The translations under genes and the position numbers were made by a program. Below, in pieces: positions 12,080 through 23,759 of a stretch of 64,000 nt of DNA. Source of the stretch: Nipponacmea schrenckii (Eukaryota; Mollusca; Gastropoda; Lottiidae); NCBI GenBank assembly GCA_030562195.1, contig JAUJPP010000011.1:8866001-8930000 (forward strand), in the 5' to 3' direction. Within the stretch, counting starts at the first letter, position 1. The number at the start of each line of letters is the position of its first letter. Under the pieces are notes generated by a model that saw nothing but the letters and a program-made list of their open reading frames with translations, made no database searches and was not told where the DNA came from.

Positions 12080-12996
12080 CAGGGCCTGGTTTTCGAAAGT
12101 ATCTTAAGACTAAGACACATCTTAAAATGGTCTTACGACATATCATTGTCGTAAGATAGGTTTTCGAAAGTGTCTTAAGTTACGATAAATCATAAATTTC
12201 ATCGTAATCTTAAGAAACTTCTCGACCTGTCTTAAGATGGACTTATGATTATCATAAAAGTTATGATGGACTTATGATTATCATAAGAATCTATATCACG
12301 TGAATAAAAGAATATGGCTGTTGTTTACATGTACATTCGACAACAAGCTGAAAACGTACGCCGAAACAGAGTATTTCGAGACAGAAATAATCCACTAGAC
12401 TACATGGATGATGCACAAATAGTATGTAGATATAGACTTTCACGCCCAATGATACTAGCCTCCCATGTTTTCTTTTTAGCACTGTTAGTTACTACATTGC
12501 TGTGTCGGCTGAAAAGTAAGGACCTATTCCCCTCCACTTCGTCTATCAAAATTTGAATCTCTTGCGTTGTAAAATTCGGACATCTTCTATTACTCATGAT
12601 TATGATTATGTATAATAATACTTAATGTTTTATTTCTATCCTTATATAGCACCTTCCTTTATTTGCACGAGCATTTCGTTAATCAGTTACATGTACTCGA
12701 TGTCGTACATCTTAAAAGTATTCACAATTAAATAACAAACACATTGTGTAAGATATTAAATAAACAAATAATGTTTAATGTTGATAATATATTTGTTAAG
12801 TAATAACTGTATATTTTACTTTTTATAGCAAATGTTATCACTTATTACAGTCATAAGAGCATCTTATCTATGACTATCGTAAGACTGCTTTGATTTACAT
12901 TCTATTACATGTCATAGGATAGTCATAAAATGGTCTTAAAATTTGTCTTAAGATATATCTTTCGATGTTTCTTACGATACTGTCGCAAACCAGGCC
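12080..12996. mobile_element. Internally deleted PIF/Harbinger DNA transposon
   Basis: The termini are imperfect inverted repeats: the left end begins gggcctggttttcgaaagta, and the right end reads gggcctggtttgcgacagta on the reverse strand. Subterminal repeats of cttaagat/atcttaag type are present. Inside are relics of both Harbinger proteins. On the plus strand (12314-12460) is the transposase N-terminus (RRNRVFRDRNNPLDYMDD, then CRYRLSRPMI). On the minus strand (12597-12400) is the Myb/SANT-like partner (NFTTQEIQILIDEVEGN, then VVTNSAKKKTWEASI). The DDE catalytic part is missing. Flanking triplets CAG/CTG fit a Harbinger-type 3-bp target duplication. The element lies inside a satellite unit. 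Confidence 0.85.
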
Positions 12997-15252
12997 CCTG
13001 TTCTTTGATAGAATAATAATAAACTATTGATGTTTCTGGAATATTAAATCTTATATAATCTAATCTTGTACAATAATAATATAAAACTGTTCTTTGATAG
13101 AATAATATTGAACTATTGATGTTTCTGAAATAATTAAATCTTATATAATCTAATCTTGTACAATAATGATATAAAACTGCTCTTTGATAGAATAATAATA
13201 AACTATTGATGTTTCTGAAATAATTAAATCTTTCTAATCTTGTACAATAATAATATAAAACTGTTCTTTGATAGAATAATAATAAACTATTGATGTTTCT
13301 GGAATATTAAATCTTTCTAATCTTGTACAATAATAATATAAAACTGTTCTTTGATAGAATAATATTAACTATTGATGTTTCTGAATAATTAAATCTTATA
13401 TAATCTAATCTTGTACAATAATGATATAAAACTGTCTTTGATAGAATAATAATAAACTATTGATGTTTCTGAAATGATTAAATCTTATATAATCTAATCT
13501 TGTACAATAATAATATAAAACTGTTCTTTGATAGAATAATAATAAACTATTGATGTTTCTGAAATATTAAATCTTATATAATCTAATCTTGTACAATAAT
13601 AATATAAAACTGTTCTTTGATAGAATAATAATAAACTATTGATGTTTCTGAAATGATTAAATCTTATATAATCTAATCTTGTACAATAATAATATAAAAC
13701 TGTTCTTTGATAGAATAATAATAAACTATTGATGTTTCTGGAATAATTAAATCTTTCTAATCTTGTACAATAATAATATAAAACTGTTCTTTGATAGAAT
13801 AATATTGAACTATTGATGTTTCTGAAATGATTAAATCTTATATATTCTAATCTTGTACAATAATAATGTAAAACTGTTCTTTGATAGAATAATAATAAAC
13901 TATTGATGTTTCTGAAATGATTAAATCTTATATATTCTAATCTTGTACAATAATAATATAAAACTGTTCTTTGATAGAATAATAATAAACTATTGATGTT
14001 TCTGAAATGATTAAATCTTATATAATCTAATCTTGTACAATAATGATATAAAACTGTTCTTTGATAGAATAATAATAAACTATTGATGTTTCTGAAATGA
14101 TTAAATCTTATATATTCTAATCTTGTACAATAATAATATAAAACTGTTCTTTGATAGAATAATAATAAACTATTGATGTTTCTGGAATAATTAAATCTTA
14201 TATAATCTAATCTTGTACAATAATAATATAAAACTGTTCTTTGATAGAATAATAATAAACTATTGATGTTTCTGAAATGATTAAATCTTATATATTCTAA
14301 TCTTGTACAATAATAATATAAAACTGTTCTTTGATAGAATAATAATAAACTATTGATGTTTCTGAAATAATTAAATCTTATATAATCTAATCTTGTACAA
14401 TAATAATATAAAACTGTTCTTTGATAGAATAATAATAAACTATTGATGTTTCTGAAATGATTAAATCTTATATAATCTAATCTTGTACAATAATGATATA
14501 AAACTGTTCTTTGATAGAATAATAATAAACTATTGATGTTTCTGAAATGATTAAATCTTATATAATCTAATCTTGTACAATAATGATATAAAACTGTTCT
14601 TTGATAGAATAATAATAAACTATTGATGTTTCTGAAATGATTAAATCTTATATATTCTAATCTTGTACAATAATAATATAAAACTGTTCTTTGATAGAAT
14701 AATAATAAACTATTGATGTTTCTGAAATAATTAAATCTTATATAATCTAATCTTGTACAATAATGATATAAAACTGTTCTTTGATAGAATAATAATAAAC
14801 TATTGATGTTTCTGAAATGATTAAATCTTATATAATCTAATCTTGTACAATAATAATATAAAACTGTTCTTTGATAGAATAATAATAAACTATTGATGTT
14901 TCTGAAATGATTAAATCTTATATATTCTAATCTTGTACAATAATAATATAAAACTGTTCTTTGATAGAATAATAATAAACTATTGATGTTTCTGGAATAA
15001 TTAAATCTTATATAATCTAATCTTGTACAATAATAATATAAAACTGTTCTTTGATAGAATAATAATAAACTATTGATGTTTCTGAAATGATTAAATCTTA
15101 TATAATCTAATCTTGTACAATAATAATATAAAACTGTTCTTTGATAGAATAATAATAAACTATTGATGTTTCTGAAATAATTAAATCTTATATAATCTAA
15201 TCTTGTATAATAATAATATAAAACTGCTCTTTGATAGAATAATAATAAACTA
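12997..15252. repeat. 90-bp satellite array
   Basis: About 25 copies of a 90-bp unit (first copies ~80-91 bp), each containing ctgttctttgatagaataat, aataaactattgatgtttct and aatcttgtacaataataata. Variants tataatctaatc/tatattctaatc and aatgatta/aataatta alternate in patches, suggesting expansion by multi-unit blocks. Because 90 is a multiple of three, a 600-codon minus-strand frame of 30-residue repeats (NINSLLLFYQRTVLYYYC...) stays open; I do not consider it a gene. Confidence 0.95.
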
Positions 15253-18200
15253 TTAATGTGATTTGATATGCGTAAAAAAAAAAGATAAAAAGGCAACTAC
15301 AAACGAAGTCCAACAGACAAAATAAAAAGGCTTTGATAAATCTAATACAGAACTCACTTGTAATAAGATATCTGGTGTAACAGGTAACTTCTGAATAGGT
15401 GCAATACACACGGATCGACTGAGTCCATTAAGTATGGACTTGATTTGCAAAAATTGTGTTGGTACAATCTCGAAACCATAACATTGATGTAATAACTTAA
15501 CACTACTTACAACTGATGATAAATATTGGAAAGAATGACATGATCTTGACATAAAACAAATAAAACAGACTAAATCCTGTGGATTAATAGGTACACTATG
15601 TAAATTGAAAAAATTACAAAAGGGTAAGTAACCCTTCCAATGAGCTTTTATATTCTGTTATGTACCAGGTGAGTAAGCTTGTCTCTGAGCTAGAAAAGTT
15701 TCATGCTGCAACAATTGCCACTGAATTCTGGTTTGATCTGCAAATAGAATTATCAATATCCATTAATGCAAATTAGCTACCAATCATGAGTAAAAATCAA
15801 ACCAGGAATCAGGACACTCCTGCAAAATGAAAGATTGGTTATCTTGTAAGACTTTAGCACTATGTCCTCTTCTTAATTGATCAGCGATATAATTGAGTTT
15901 CCCTTCAACATGGACAGCCCTAATATCAAAGTTATAACATCCGGCAATATACAAAAGTTCTCGAGCGCATTCAGTCAATATTTGGTTATGAGATCTACCA
16001 GTATTTATAACAATTGTAGAAGTCATATTATCAAATTTCACAAGAATACGCAGGCCCTGCCATTTAATAATACTAATACTGTAAGTACCTCTAAAATGTT
16101 AATACTATAGTTCTTATCCAAGATATGAGCTGGAAATGCCCTTGAAAAACAAAGATTGTCAAAAAATCCACCACAAGACAATAAGCAGGCATCAGTCAGA
16201 AACACAGCACCTGGGTTTGAAAATAAAACATCCCCTAAAACAGAAATTCCATTATAAGTAGAAAAGAAGTTTTCCACCAGTTCAAATCTGCTCTAAAATC
16301 TATATCCAGTAATGTCTTACTGTTTTGATAAGGTAAACCCCTAAATGTGTCCAACATGCGTGAAATTAAAATTCTGCCAGGTTTTACACATTTTACAACA
16401 AATTGTAACTTGCCTATTAAACACTGAATTTCACGCTTTGAAGCATAGTCTGTTGCAAGCCAAATATCCAACTCTATTACACATGCTTTTAAGCGTTCAG
16501 GGGTAACCTCTATGGCCATAGAATCAGTTTTAATTAATACACCTAAAAAAATCATATGCTGGGTAGGAGAGACAGCTTTATTAACAGATTCTTGAATACC
16601 AAGTTCTTTCAAAAGATCTCTTAATTGGTTAGACGAGATGATTGCTTCAAATTCGGTTCGTTCCAGAGAGGCAAAATCATCTAAATAATTTACCAGCTCA
16701 TGATTCAACATGATTAAACATATAAGAAATAGCATACGCTGTGCACTGACATGCCATCGCAGCAGAAGCGAAAAAGGCAGTTTTGTATCAACATAATATC
16801 TGTTTTTCCAATGATATCCCAAAAGACAATAATCGTATGGGTCCACAGGTAGTTGTCTATAAGCACGACACGAATCTAATTTATATAAATAATAACCCTG
16901 GCCTTTAGTATGAATTAATTGAGCTAAAGTATCAACAGTTGGATATGTAAGTGCAGGGGAGTTCCTAAGTTACTGTCTCTGTTTATGCCAGATTTTACAG
17001 AATTTCCTAAAGGAAAACTTAGATCAATCACAACTCGTCGTTTCAAAACACTTTCCTTGCGAACTATTTGCAGTGTTGACGTAACCAGTCTTCCATTAAA
17101 CGGCTTTTCAATAAATGAACCAGCAACCGCATTGTTATATAACTCTGTAGAAATATAATCATCAACTGCTTCACAAAGGTCATAAGCAGAAGTGTGGTTA
17201 TCATAAATCCCTGAAGGAAAATATTCATATGAAAAATTAAGGCCCATCCGTAAGTTAAGAAATCACATAACTGTTTATCCGAGTAATGAGTAAGTTTTTC
17301 TCGCCAAGCTAAAGTGTTCAAGTTTGACTTAACAGGTAGTCTTTAGCCTTGATAGTTATATTGACCAGAGTTAAATACTTGTAAGTGAATATTCATAACA
17401 CTGGGATCAGATTAATTAGATCAAACTGTTTGTCCGCAACTTGATAAGTGCTCATTTGTAATAGCTCTGTGCTCAAATTCTTTTGAACATGTCAAAATTC
17501 CAGAGGTGCTATTGTTTGATTTTGATTTCTCACAGTTTTTCTGGGTGTTTATTTGTATATCCATTTTTTGCACACGCTGAACACACATGAATCTTCCGAC
17601 CATCTCTGGAGAATGCACACTCAGTATCAATATTCTTGTCATAATTGTAACTAACATATAATGTTCTGAATTCTGATTGCTTCACCTTAGGAGTGGTAAA
17701 ACCGTTTCCATTGCCAGTAGAATTAGTGTCATTAATTGCTGTGAAATGAGACAAATTGTCAAATGATGAAGTCCAACTATGCGAACCAACTTCAATACCA
17801 TGTAATATATGTTTAATATTGTCACTTTCATAACATCTTTTAACAGTTTGAGTCTAGCCAGTTTTTCTGACAAGGATACAATAGTATCTGGTTGCATAAG
17901 AATATTGACAGCGCCTAAAATAAATACCTCTTGTGAAATAACCTGAGCTTTTCAATCTGTTCTTGACAATATAGGCAATTTCACTGGTAAAGGCATGAGG
18001 CCAGAGAACAGTATTGATGATATTCTCCTGACTTGCCATGCCCATGCCAGATTTTTGTCTAGCCTTACCTGGAACTGCTGCATCTGAATCTTGACCTAGA
18101 CTGGCTGGGCTATTTCTGTAAGACTCTGTAAGGCCTATCAGGTATCCTTCTCATATCCGCATTACCAATAATTGGCAAAGAGCCTAGTTGAGCAACTACA

Positions 18201-18530
18201 GATGATTTCACTTCTGGAATTGCCTGTAGATTTTTTAATGTAAATTCATTTGGCCTTTCTTCCAGCATATTTGCTGTGGTTGGCTTTGGTGTAGATTTAT
18301 TGCAAGGTAGCGTTGGTGTCAATCTTGAGGTTTGTTCTGACAGTTGTCCTGCTGCAGCTCAGCTATTTGAGCGATCAATTCAGCTTTAGTCATTTTACTA
18401 ACTGGGCGACTTTTAGGAATGGCACCTGCGCAGTTTGTGGTTCGTGGATTGTAGATTATATCTGTTTAGAACGTAAATTCTGTCTAGAATCAGCCAACAA
18501 TGGAGTAGTTGTCATCTGCGGCAAATAGCT
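15250..18530 (-). pseudogene. Degenerate DIRS-like retrotransposon (gag, RT, RNase H, tyrosine recombinase)
   Basis: On the minus strand the order is as follows. gag relic (~18500-17420): SQENIINTVLWPHAFTSEIA and a Cys/His piece HVCSACAKNGYTNKHPEK. Reverse transcriptase (~17330-16235): LAWREKLTHYSDKQLCDFL, KRRVVIDLSFPLGNSVKSGI, then the catalytic box YLDD inside LVNYLDDFASLE, then FLGVLI. RNase H (~16280-15784): FLTDACLLSCGGFF, NILEVLTVLVLL, EGKLNYIADQLRR. Tyrosine recombinase N-terminal half (~15730-15253): IKAHWKGYLPFC, then IQKLPVTPDILLQVSSVLDL. This order with a tyrosine recombinase defines DIRS-like elements. Frameshifts and stops split every domain, and the recombinase stops at the satellite border before its catalytic R-H-R-Y residues. 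Not functional. Confidence 0.85.
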
Positions 18531-18534
18531 CATT

Positions 18535-18875
18535 AAATTATCAATAATTAATATTTAATACTAGAATAAAGAAAATATACTGGAAAAATTGTTGAACACG
18601 TTGTGCTGCGGCGCCATTTGAACTAAAATGAACTCCAAAGCAGGAGAGCAGATTTCTCCACATTTGGTAATTAATTTTTTTATGAAACGAAATAATAAAA
18701 TAAGATTTCATGTTTTAAATTTTTGAAAAATAAATATTGTTCAACCTTCATATAATACATGTAAATGATTACATTTTTAGCTCCTTCAACAGTTGGGGTT
18801 ACATTTTTACCTTTGGAAGTATAAATATAAAATTTAGTTATTAATATAATTAGGTTTAATAATATAACTTGTTGA
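18535..18875. other. Spacer between DIRS-like and LINE relics
   Basis: AT-rich, with no coding or structural feature seen. Confidence 0.5.
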
Positions 18876-18879
18876 TTAG

Positions 18880-19035
18880 TGGGTCATGCCAATCTTGTAA
18901 TCTCGAAAATGAAACTATTGAACACGTTTTTTTGGGAATGTCCAGTTGTTTCAAACCTCTGGAAGGAATTATTTTTATGGCTTAAAGATTTTGATATTAC
19001 TAAAAAGTTAGTTATCAGCGATGTCATCATAATAG
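18880..19035 (+). pseudogene. Inverted LINE C-terminal fragment
   Basis: On the plus strand this reads CQSCNLENETIEHVF, then after a 1-base slip at a T-run WECPVVSNLWKELFLWL. This is the CX2C...HX4C zinc knuckle found at the C-terminus of L1/Tx1-like LINE polymerases. It points the opposite way to the main LINE relic next to it. Confidence 0.65.
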
Positions 19036-20895
19036 ATGAGGCAAGTGAAAATACATATGCCGTCTTTTTTTATACCGATTTTAGTTGAGAATGAGTTAGT
19101 ACCTAGTATCCTGTGTAGTGTGTGGTATTGCAACCATAATAGCCTTGTGTCAGAAGTACAGCTTTTAGTTATTAAGTTTATTCTTTCCCAAGTTTCTTGA
19201 TCAAATTTAGTGTTTAAAGAGTTATTCCATTTGATTAGGCCTATATATTTTGCTTCAAAGTCAATGGATTTTACAAGTTTACAAATTTCTAGTCAGTTGA
19301 GGAATTCCTGGCTGTATTGCTAGACCTTTTCTTTCTTTCAGTAAATATGTCTTTAAATTTTAATCTTACAAGGCATAGGTCTGACATTTTAAGTCCACCA
19401 ATTTTACAGTCTTGAACTATAAGTTTTCTAGAAAATCGGTCAGTATCCCCACTCCATATGAATTTGTAGAGTAGTTCAATTTCTTTGATTTTTGCCAATT
19501 CTGGATCAGAAGATGTGTCAGTTTTGGAATAATTAAACTTTTAACTACTGTTATCTTTCCAGGCACTGAAAGGTATCTACGTGACCAATCCCAATGAGGC
19601 CTTTCACAGCAGATATTTTTTGATTATAGTTTAATTCAATAATATTATTAAGGTCGTTTGTGTAAGAGATTCCCTGCACTGTATAGCGTTCTGGATTAGT
19701 AATAATTTTACAGTTACTTGCCTTTAGTGCTTGGGAGTACCGGAAATTTTCAAGAGCAACAATTTGTGTTTTTTTCAAAATTTGGTGTTAATACTGAGAA
19801 TTTGGAAAATTGTGTTAGTAAGTCCATGGCGGATTTTAATGAAAACTCTGAACCATCTAAAAATAATGTAGTATCGTTTGCATATTGACTAATTTTGTAT
19901 TCTTTTCCTTTTATATTTACATGTATTCCCTTTATTTCCTTGCTGTTTTTGTTCAAAATACTTAGGATTTGTGCACAAATGATAAAAAGATATGGGGAGA
20001 GTGGATCGCCTTGGCGACATCCTCTGCTAATTTGGAAAAAGAAAGATGAAACTTTATTTTGAACTTTTGGGTTTCACAAAATATGATATTAATCCATTTA
20101 ATAAATGTTTCTCCAAAATTAAAAAATCTAAATGCTTTATTAATAAATTTTCATGAAATTGAATCAAACGCTTTCTCAAAATCGATGATTAATAAAAATT
20201 CCATCAAGATTATTGATATTTGTCTGGTTAATTATGTCATAGAGAAGGCGTGTGCTTTCTCCAATAAAACGTCCTGCAATGAATCCTGTCTGTGTTTCAC
20301 TAATTATTTCACTTAAATATGACTTAATTTTGTTTGATAAAAAAGATGCAAGTAATTTGTAGGAATTATTCAATAATGTTATTGGGCGCCAGTTTTTTTT
20401 AAATTCCCATGGTTTATTGCCTTTGGGTAGAATGGTAATAATACCCTGTCGTTGGGTACTTGGTAGTTTTCCATTTTCAAAACCATGATTGAAGGAGCGT
20501 AAGAAAACGTTTGTAGGTCGAGCCAAAAGAATTTAAGAAACTCAGTAGTGAAAATGTCTGTGTCTGGTCTTTTTTCATTTTTCATTGATTTCAAGTCTTT
20601 CAGAAACTCCCCCAATTTAATTGGTTGATGTACTAGTTTTGACTGCGTTTCATCTAGTTTTTTAATGTTTGGATTAGTGATGAGTCTATCTAAGTCAATA
20701 TCCTCTAAAATTATTATCTATATTACGATATAGGACCTTATAGTATTCTTTGATATATTGAAGTATTGCACTTTGTTTGGTTATAATTCTCCCATCATTA
20801 TCAATTTACTTACTGACAGTTTTGTTAATGAAATTTCTTTTGCCTAAATTGGGTTTTTCTCCATGTTCAATTCTATTTGAGTGTGACCTTATCAA
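19036..20895 (-). pseudogene. LINE reverse transcriptase relic (L1/Tx1-like)
   Basis: Minus-strand pieces in family order are: EHGEKPNLGKRNFINKT (~20860), LGEFLKDLKSMKNEKRPDTD (~20615), QRQGIITILPKGNK and NWRPITLLNNSYKLLASFL (~20440), TQTGFIAGRFIGESTRLLYD (~20290), then the catalytic box mutated from YADD to YAND (QYANDTTLFLDGSE, ~19890), VLTPNFEKN, LLYKFIWSGDTDRFSRKL (~19460), LLWLQYHTLHRILGTNSF and KIGIKKDGICIF (~19060). Several frameshifts, stops and the lost catalytic Asp show that it is dead. The endonuclease domain is not visible. I favour an L1/Tx1-like clade over CR1 or RTE from the RT block wording. Confidence 0.85.
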
Positions 20896-22129
20896 AAAAC
20901 TATCTGGCTTTTTTCATCGGCAAAGTATTACCATACCTTCATCCTGTCACAAAATGTGGTATAAAAATATTTGGAAGATGTTCCATAGATGATAATTTTT
21001 TTGAAAGATTTGGTTTCCTGGTCTTGTGTGGCACTGGTGCTGGTACTACATGTAGCTGTAATATAATGTCGCCTTTAAAATACCGTTTGTGCTTTAGCCT
21101 TTTCCTCTTCTATAACTGCCATATGAATGCACATGGGCCCGATTGGTTTCATGGACATTAGACTGTATTCAGATGAAGTATCTGTAATACTACATAATGC
21201 ACATTAAATAGTTTTGGAGAGGTCCATTAACTTAAGATATCAAGAAATGGTATGTGGGTGAACCCATGGCCTAAGTTAAAATATTGATATATGAAAATAT
21301 TACCTGAGCCGATTTGTTGAGTGTGGGGTGAACCAATGGATCAAATTAAACGAGCCAATGTTGATGCTATGGGTATAATATAATGTTGAAAACGCAAGTT
21401 TACATTTACCTACATCTGTTTCAGTTGAAAATAGAATATGGAATTTTTTGTAAAACATTCGAGAACATCGACTTTTAAGTTTCAACAAAATTTTAAAATC
21501 AAAATCGTTGAAATTGTGATTTAAAAAACGGTTTGGAACCGAACACACTGTAGCAGGCAGAATGTTTAGAGAACAAAGTTTGGCAGAGAGCAACTTCAGA
21601 TTGGTGGGCACCTTCAGTGAAAATTGCTTTATAGTTTTCTGGCGGCAGCTTGTCAAAGTGTTGGCTTTTACTCCTACAAACTATATAGTTTTTAAAAACT
21701 TGCAAAAACTCTTAGAGACATCCGAATATATGATACCGTATGGGCGAACTAAGAGAGATTTTACAAAATTCAGCAATGCCAGTGATAGTAAAACCGACAA
21801 GGACCAGTCAAACTATATTACAACCAGGTTGGTGGACGACGGATGCAAACTGTTCAAATGTGAGAAATATAGGATTCTGAATGCTTACAGAGTATCTAAC
21901 AAAAGTACAAAAAAGCTAAATTCAAACTGCAGTGAGATATAAGTATAAAGCGATTGAGAAGAAATACTGACACGAACTGGAAAATAAGAGATCATATGTC
22001 AGGCAATGTTCAGTGAAACCAAAACAGCATTTCCAACATTTATTAAATGATAACATATTCGAAATTGATAGTGAAATTGCTCATGAAATTATTGATAACC
22101 TTTTTCCATAAAATATTCTATACACCGGA

Positions 22130-22280
22130 ACAACAACTGTTGGGATAAAATTTATTTTGAAAATTATTTTAACAGTAAAAGCTACAGGCCCAGAAAGTGT
22201 GGTAATGAAATTATAAAAGGATTATTGGATGTAATGTTACCTTTTAATCTTTTTTAATTAAGATATTATTAACAGGACAT
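22130..22280. repeat. Interspersed repeat fragment, copy 1
   Basis: Shares caacaactgttgggataaa, gcccagaaagtgtggt, ttattggatgtaatgtta and gatattattaacagg with 38575-38770, with point changes and small indels. Confidence 0.7.
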
Positions 22281-22839
22281 TCTCCGCAGCGATTGTGCGT
22301 TGCTATAGTTCACTATATCTTTATCTGGCAGTGTGCAAGATCCTCTAAATCATCGCGGAATTGTTGTTCTATCGATGTGAAGTAAACTTCATAAAAATCG
22401 AAATGTTAGACTAACAAAATGGTGTGAAATTAAGGTGATAAAATCATGTGTGCAAACTATTAAAAACAATTATTACTGAATTAGATTAATTCTCAACTAG
22501 CACCAAGCAAGTCTGTATGGCGAATCTGCTATTATTTATTTATAAATTGTTGGTTACATAAAGCTAAGGTCCCAAGAATATTGTTAAAAATTTGAAAAAT
22601 TCCAAGTTGGATGTAATGCACCTTTTTTTTAATTTTGTTGTATTGAAACGAAGACAAAAAACCCACCTCATCAGAGAACTTGTGCTTTCAACGTGGTATG
22701 CAACATTCCTTATGAATGTACTAGGGTTTTTTTTGGTGAGAAATATTATAGAACAAAGTCATGTAGAGACCAAAGGGAAGTCTACATCAAAATTTGTGTC
22801 CCTTTTGCGAAATGTCTATTAGGTATAGAAAGTCGAAGA

Positions 22840-23010
22840 TTAATCTCTTCCTTAGGCTTATATGTGTTTGATAGTGGCGTTTTGGTTAAATATCTATGCA
22901 AAGTTTATCAATTATGTAACACCGGCATTAAACATTATTCGGAATTTTTTTTTAAAAATGAGAAATCGACAAATCCGTTTTGTTGGATTGAAAAAGAAGG
23001 TAAAATTCAT
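22840..23010. repeat. Interspersed repeat fragment, copy 1
   Basis: Shares tatgtgtttgatagtggc, gttaaatat, tttatcaattatgtaa and gattgaaaaagaa with 45185-45335. Confidence 0.7.
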
Positions 23011-23759
23011 TTACATGTAATTCCTTTTTAAAGCTATTTTAAAGTAAGAAGTAAGAACGTAACTTCGTAACTAAAAACAAAAACATTATTTCCTCGGGAG
23101 CAAAAGATGTTTCATCAGTAGGGCAAGCTGCAAATGCAATTTCCAAATCTGTCCAACAAACAAATTTATTAGATGAATTGCGTAAAATAGAGATCTCAGA
23201 CAAAAAGCGAACGAGCACCACGGAGGTGGATTTAACATTTTTGGTTAAATTGTCTGGACCCAATTTTTCAACTTTGTGAACAAATAGAATATCATTCAAT
23301 AAATAAAGAAAATTAAATCATTATATCTCTAACAGTTGGGTCCAAATCCCAGATAAACGATGGAGGTAGGGTAACATTTGAAATCAATTCATTGTCATAT
23401 TGGATTTTTCTTTCCGACGTTTAATTCCGTTGTAATATAAAAATTAAAGACAAAGCTCCAAACCAAAACAGACTCCCACAAAAAATGCTACATAAGAAAA
23501 CAATTTTGTCCCCTCTTTATTCAGCGAAATGGTTTTATAAGCCGATTCAAATATAATTGAAACAATTAAACACCCAGGTGAAATAGACACTATGTTGAAA
23601 ACTTTATTTTATCCAAAAGATTACTAGTATACCACAGCATCGGGTTGGAAACCAGACACGGGAGATGGGGAAGTACAATCTAAACAAGCAAATTAATGCG
23701 AAATGTTTCTCATCCTGCCATAGAAGATGTCCCAGAGAATTAATCATAAAGTCTAAAAT

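Larger units (their letters stand above)
20900..23755. other. No recognised gene; scattered repeat fragments
   Basis: Open frames at 21562-21942 (+), 22693-23031 (+) and 23039-23299 (-) show no domain I recognise. The 22130-22280 piece is repeated at 38575-38770 (core ctacaggcccagaaagtgtg), and 22840-23010 is repeated at 45185-45335 (core tttatcaattatgtaa). These are fragments of one or more interspersed families. Confidence 0.5.

Noticed and set aside
13494..15296. 600-codon minus-strand open frame of 30-residue repeats
   Set aside because: It coincides with the 90-bp satellite; the frame stays open only because 90 is divisible by three and the unit lacks a stop in that frame. Composition (L/Y/N/R from AT-rich DNA) and lack of flanking exons argue against a protein.
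21300..21942. Overlapping open frames on both strands (118 and 126 codons)
   Set aside because: No family resemblance, no clear splice sites and no start context; likely chance openness.
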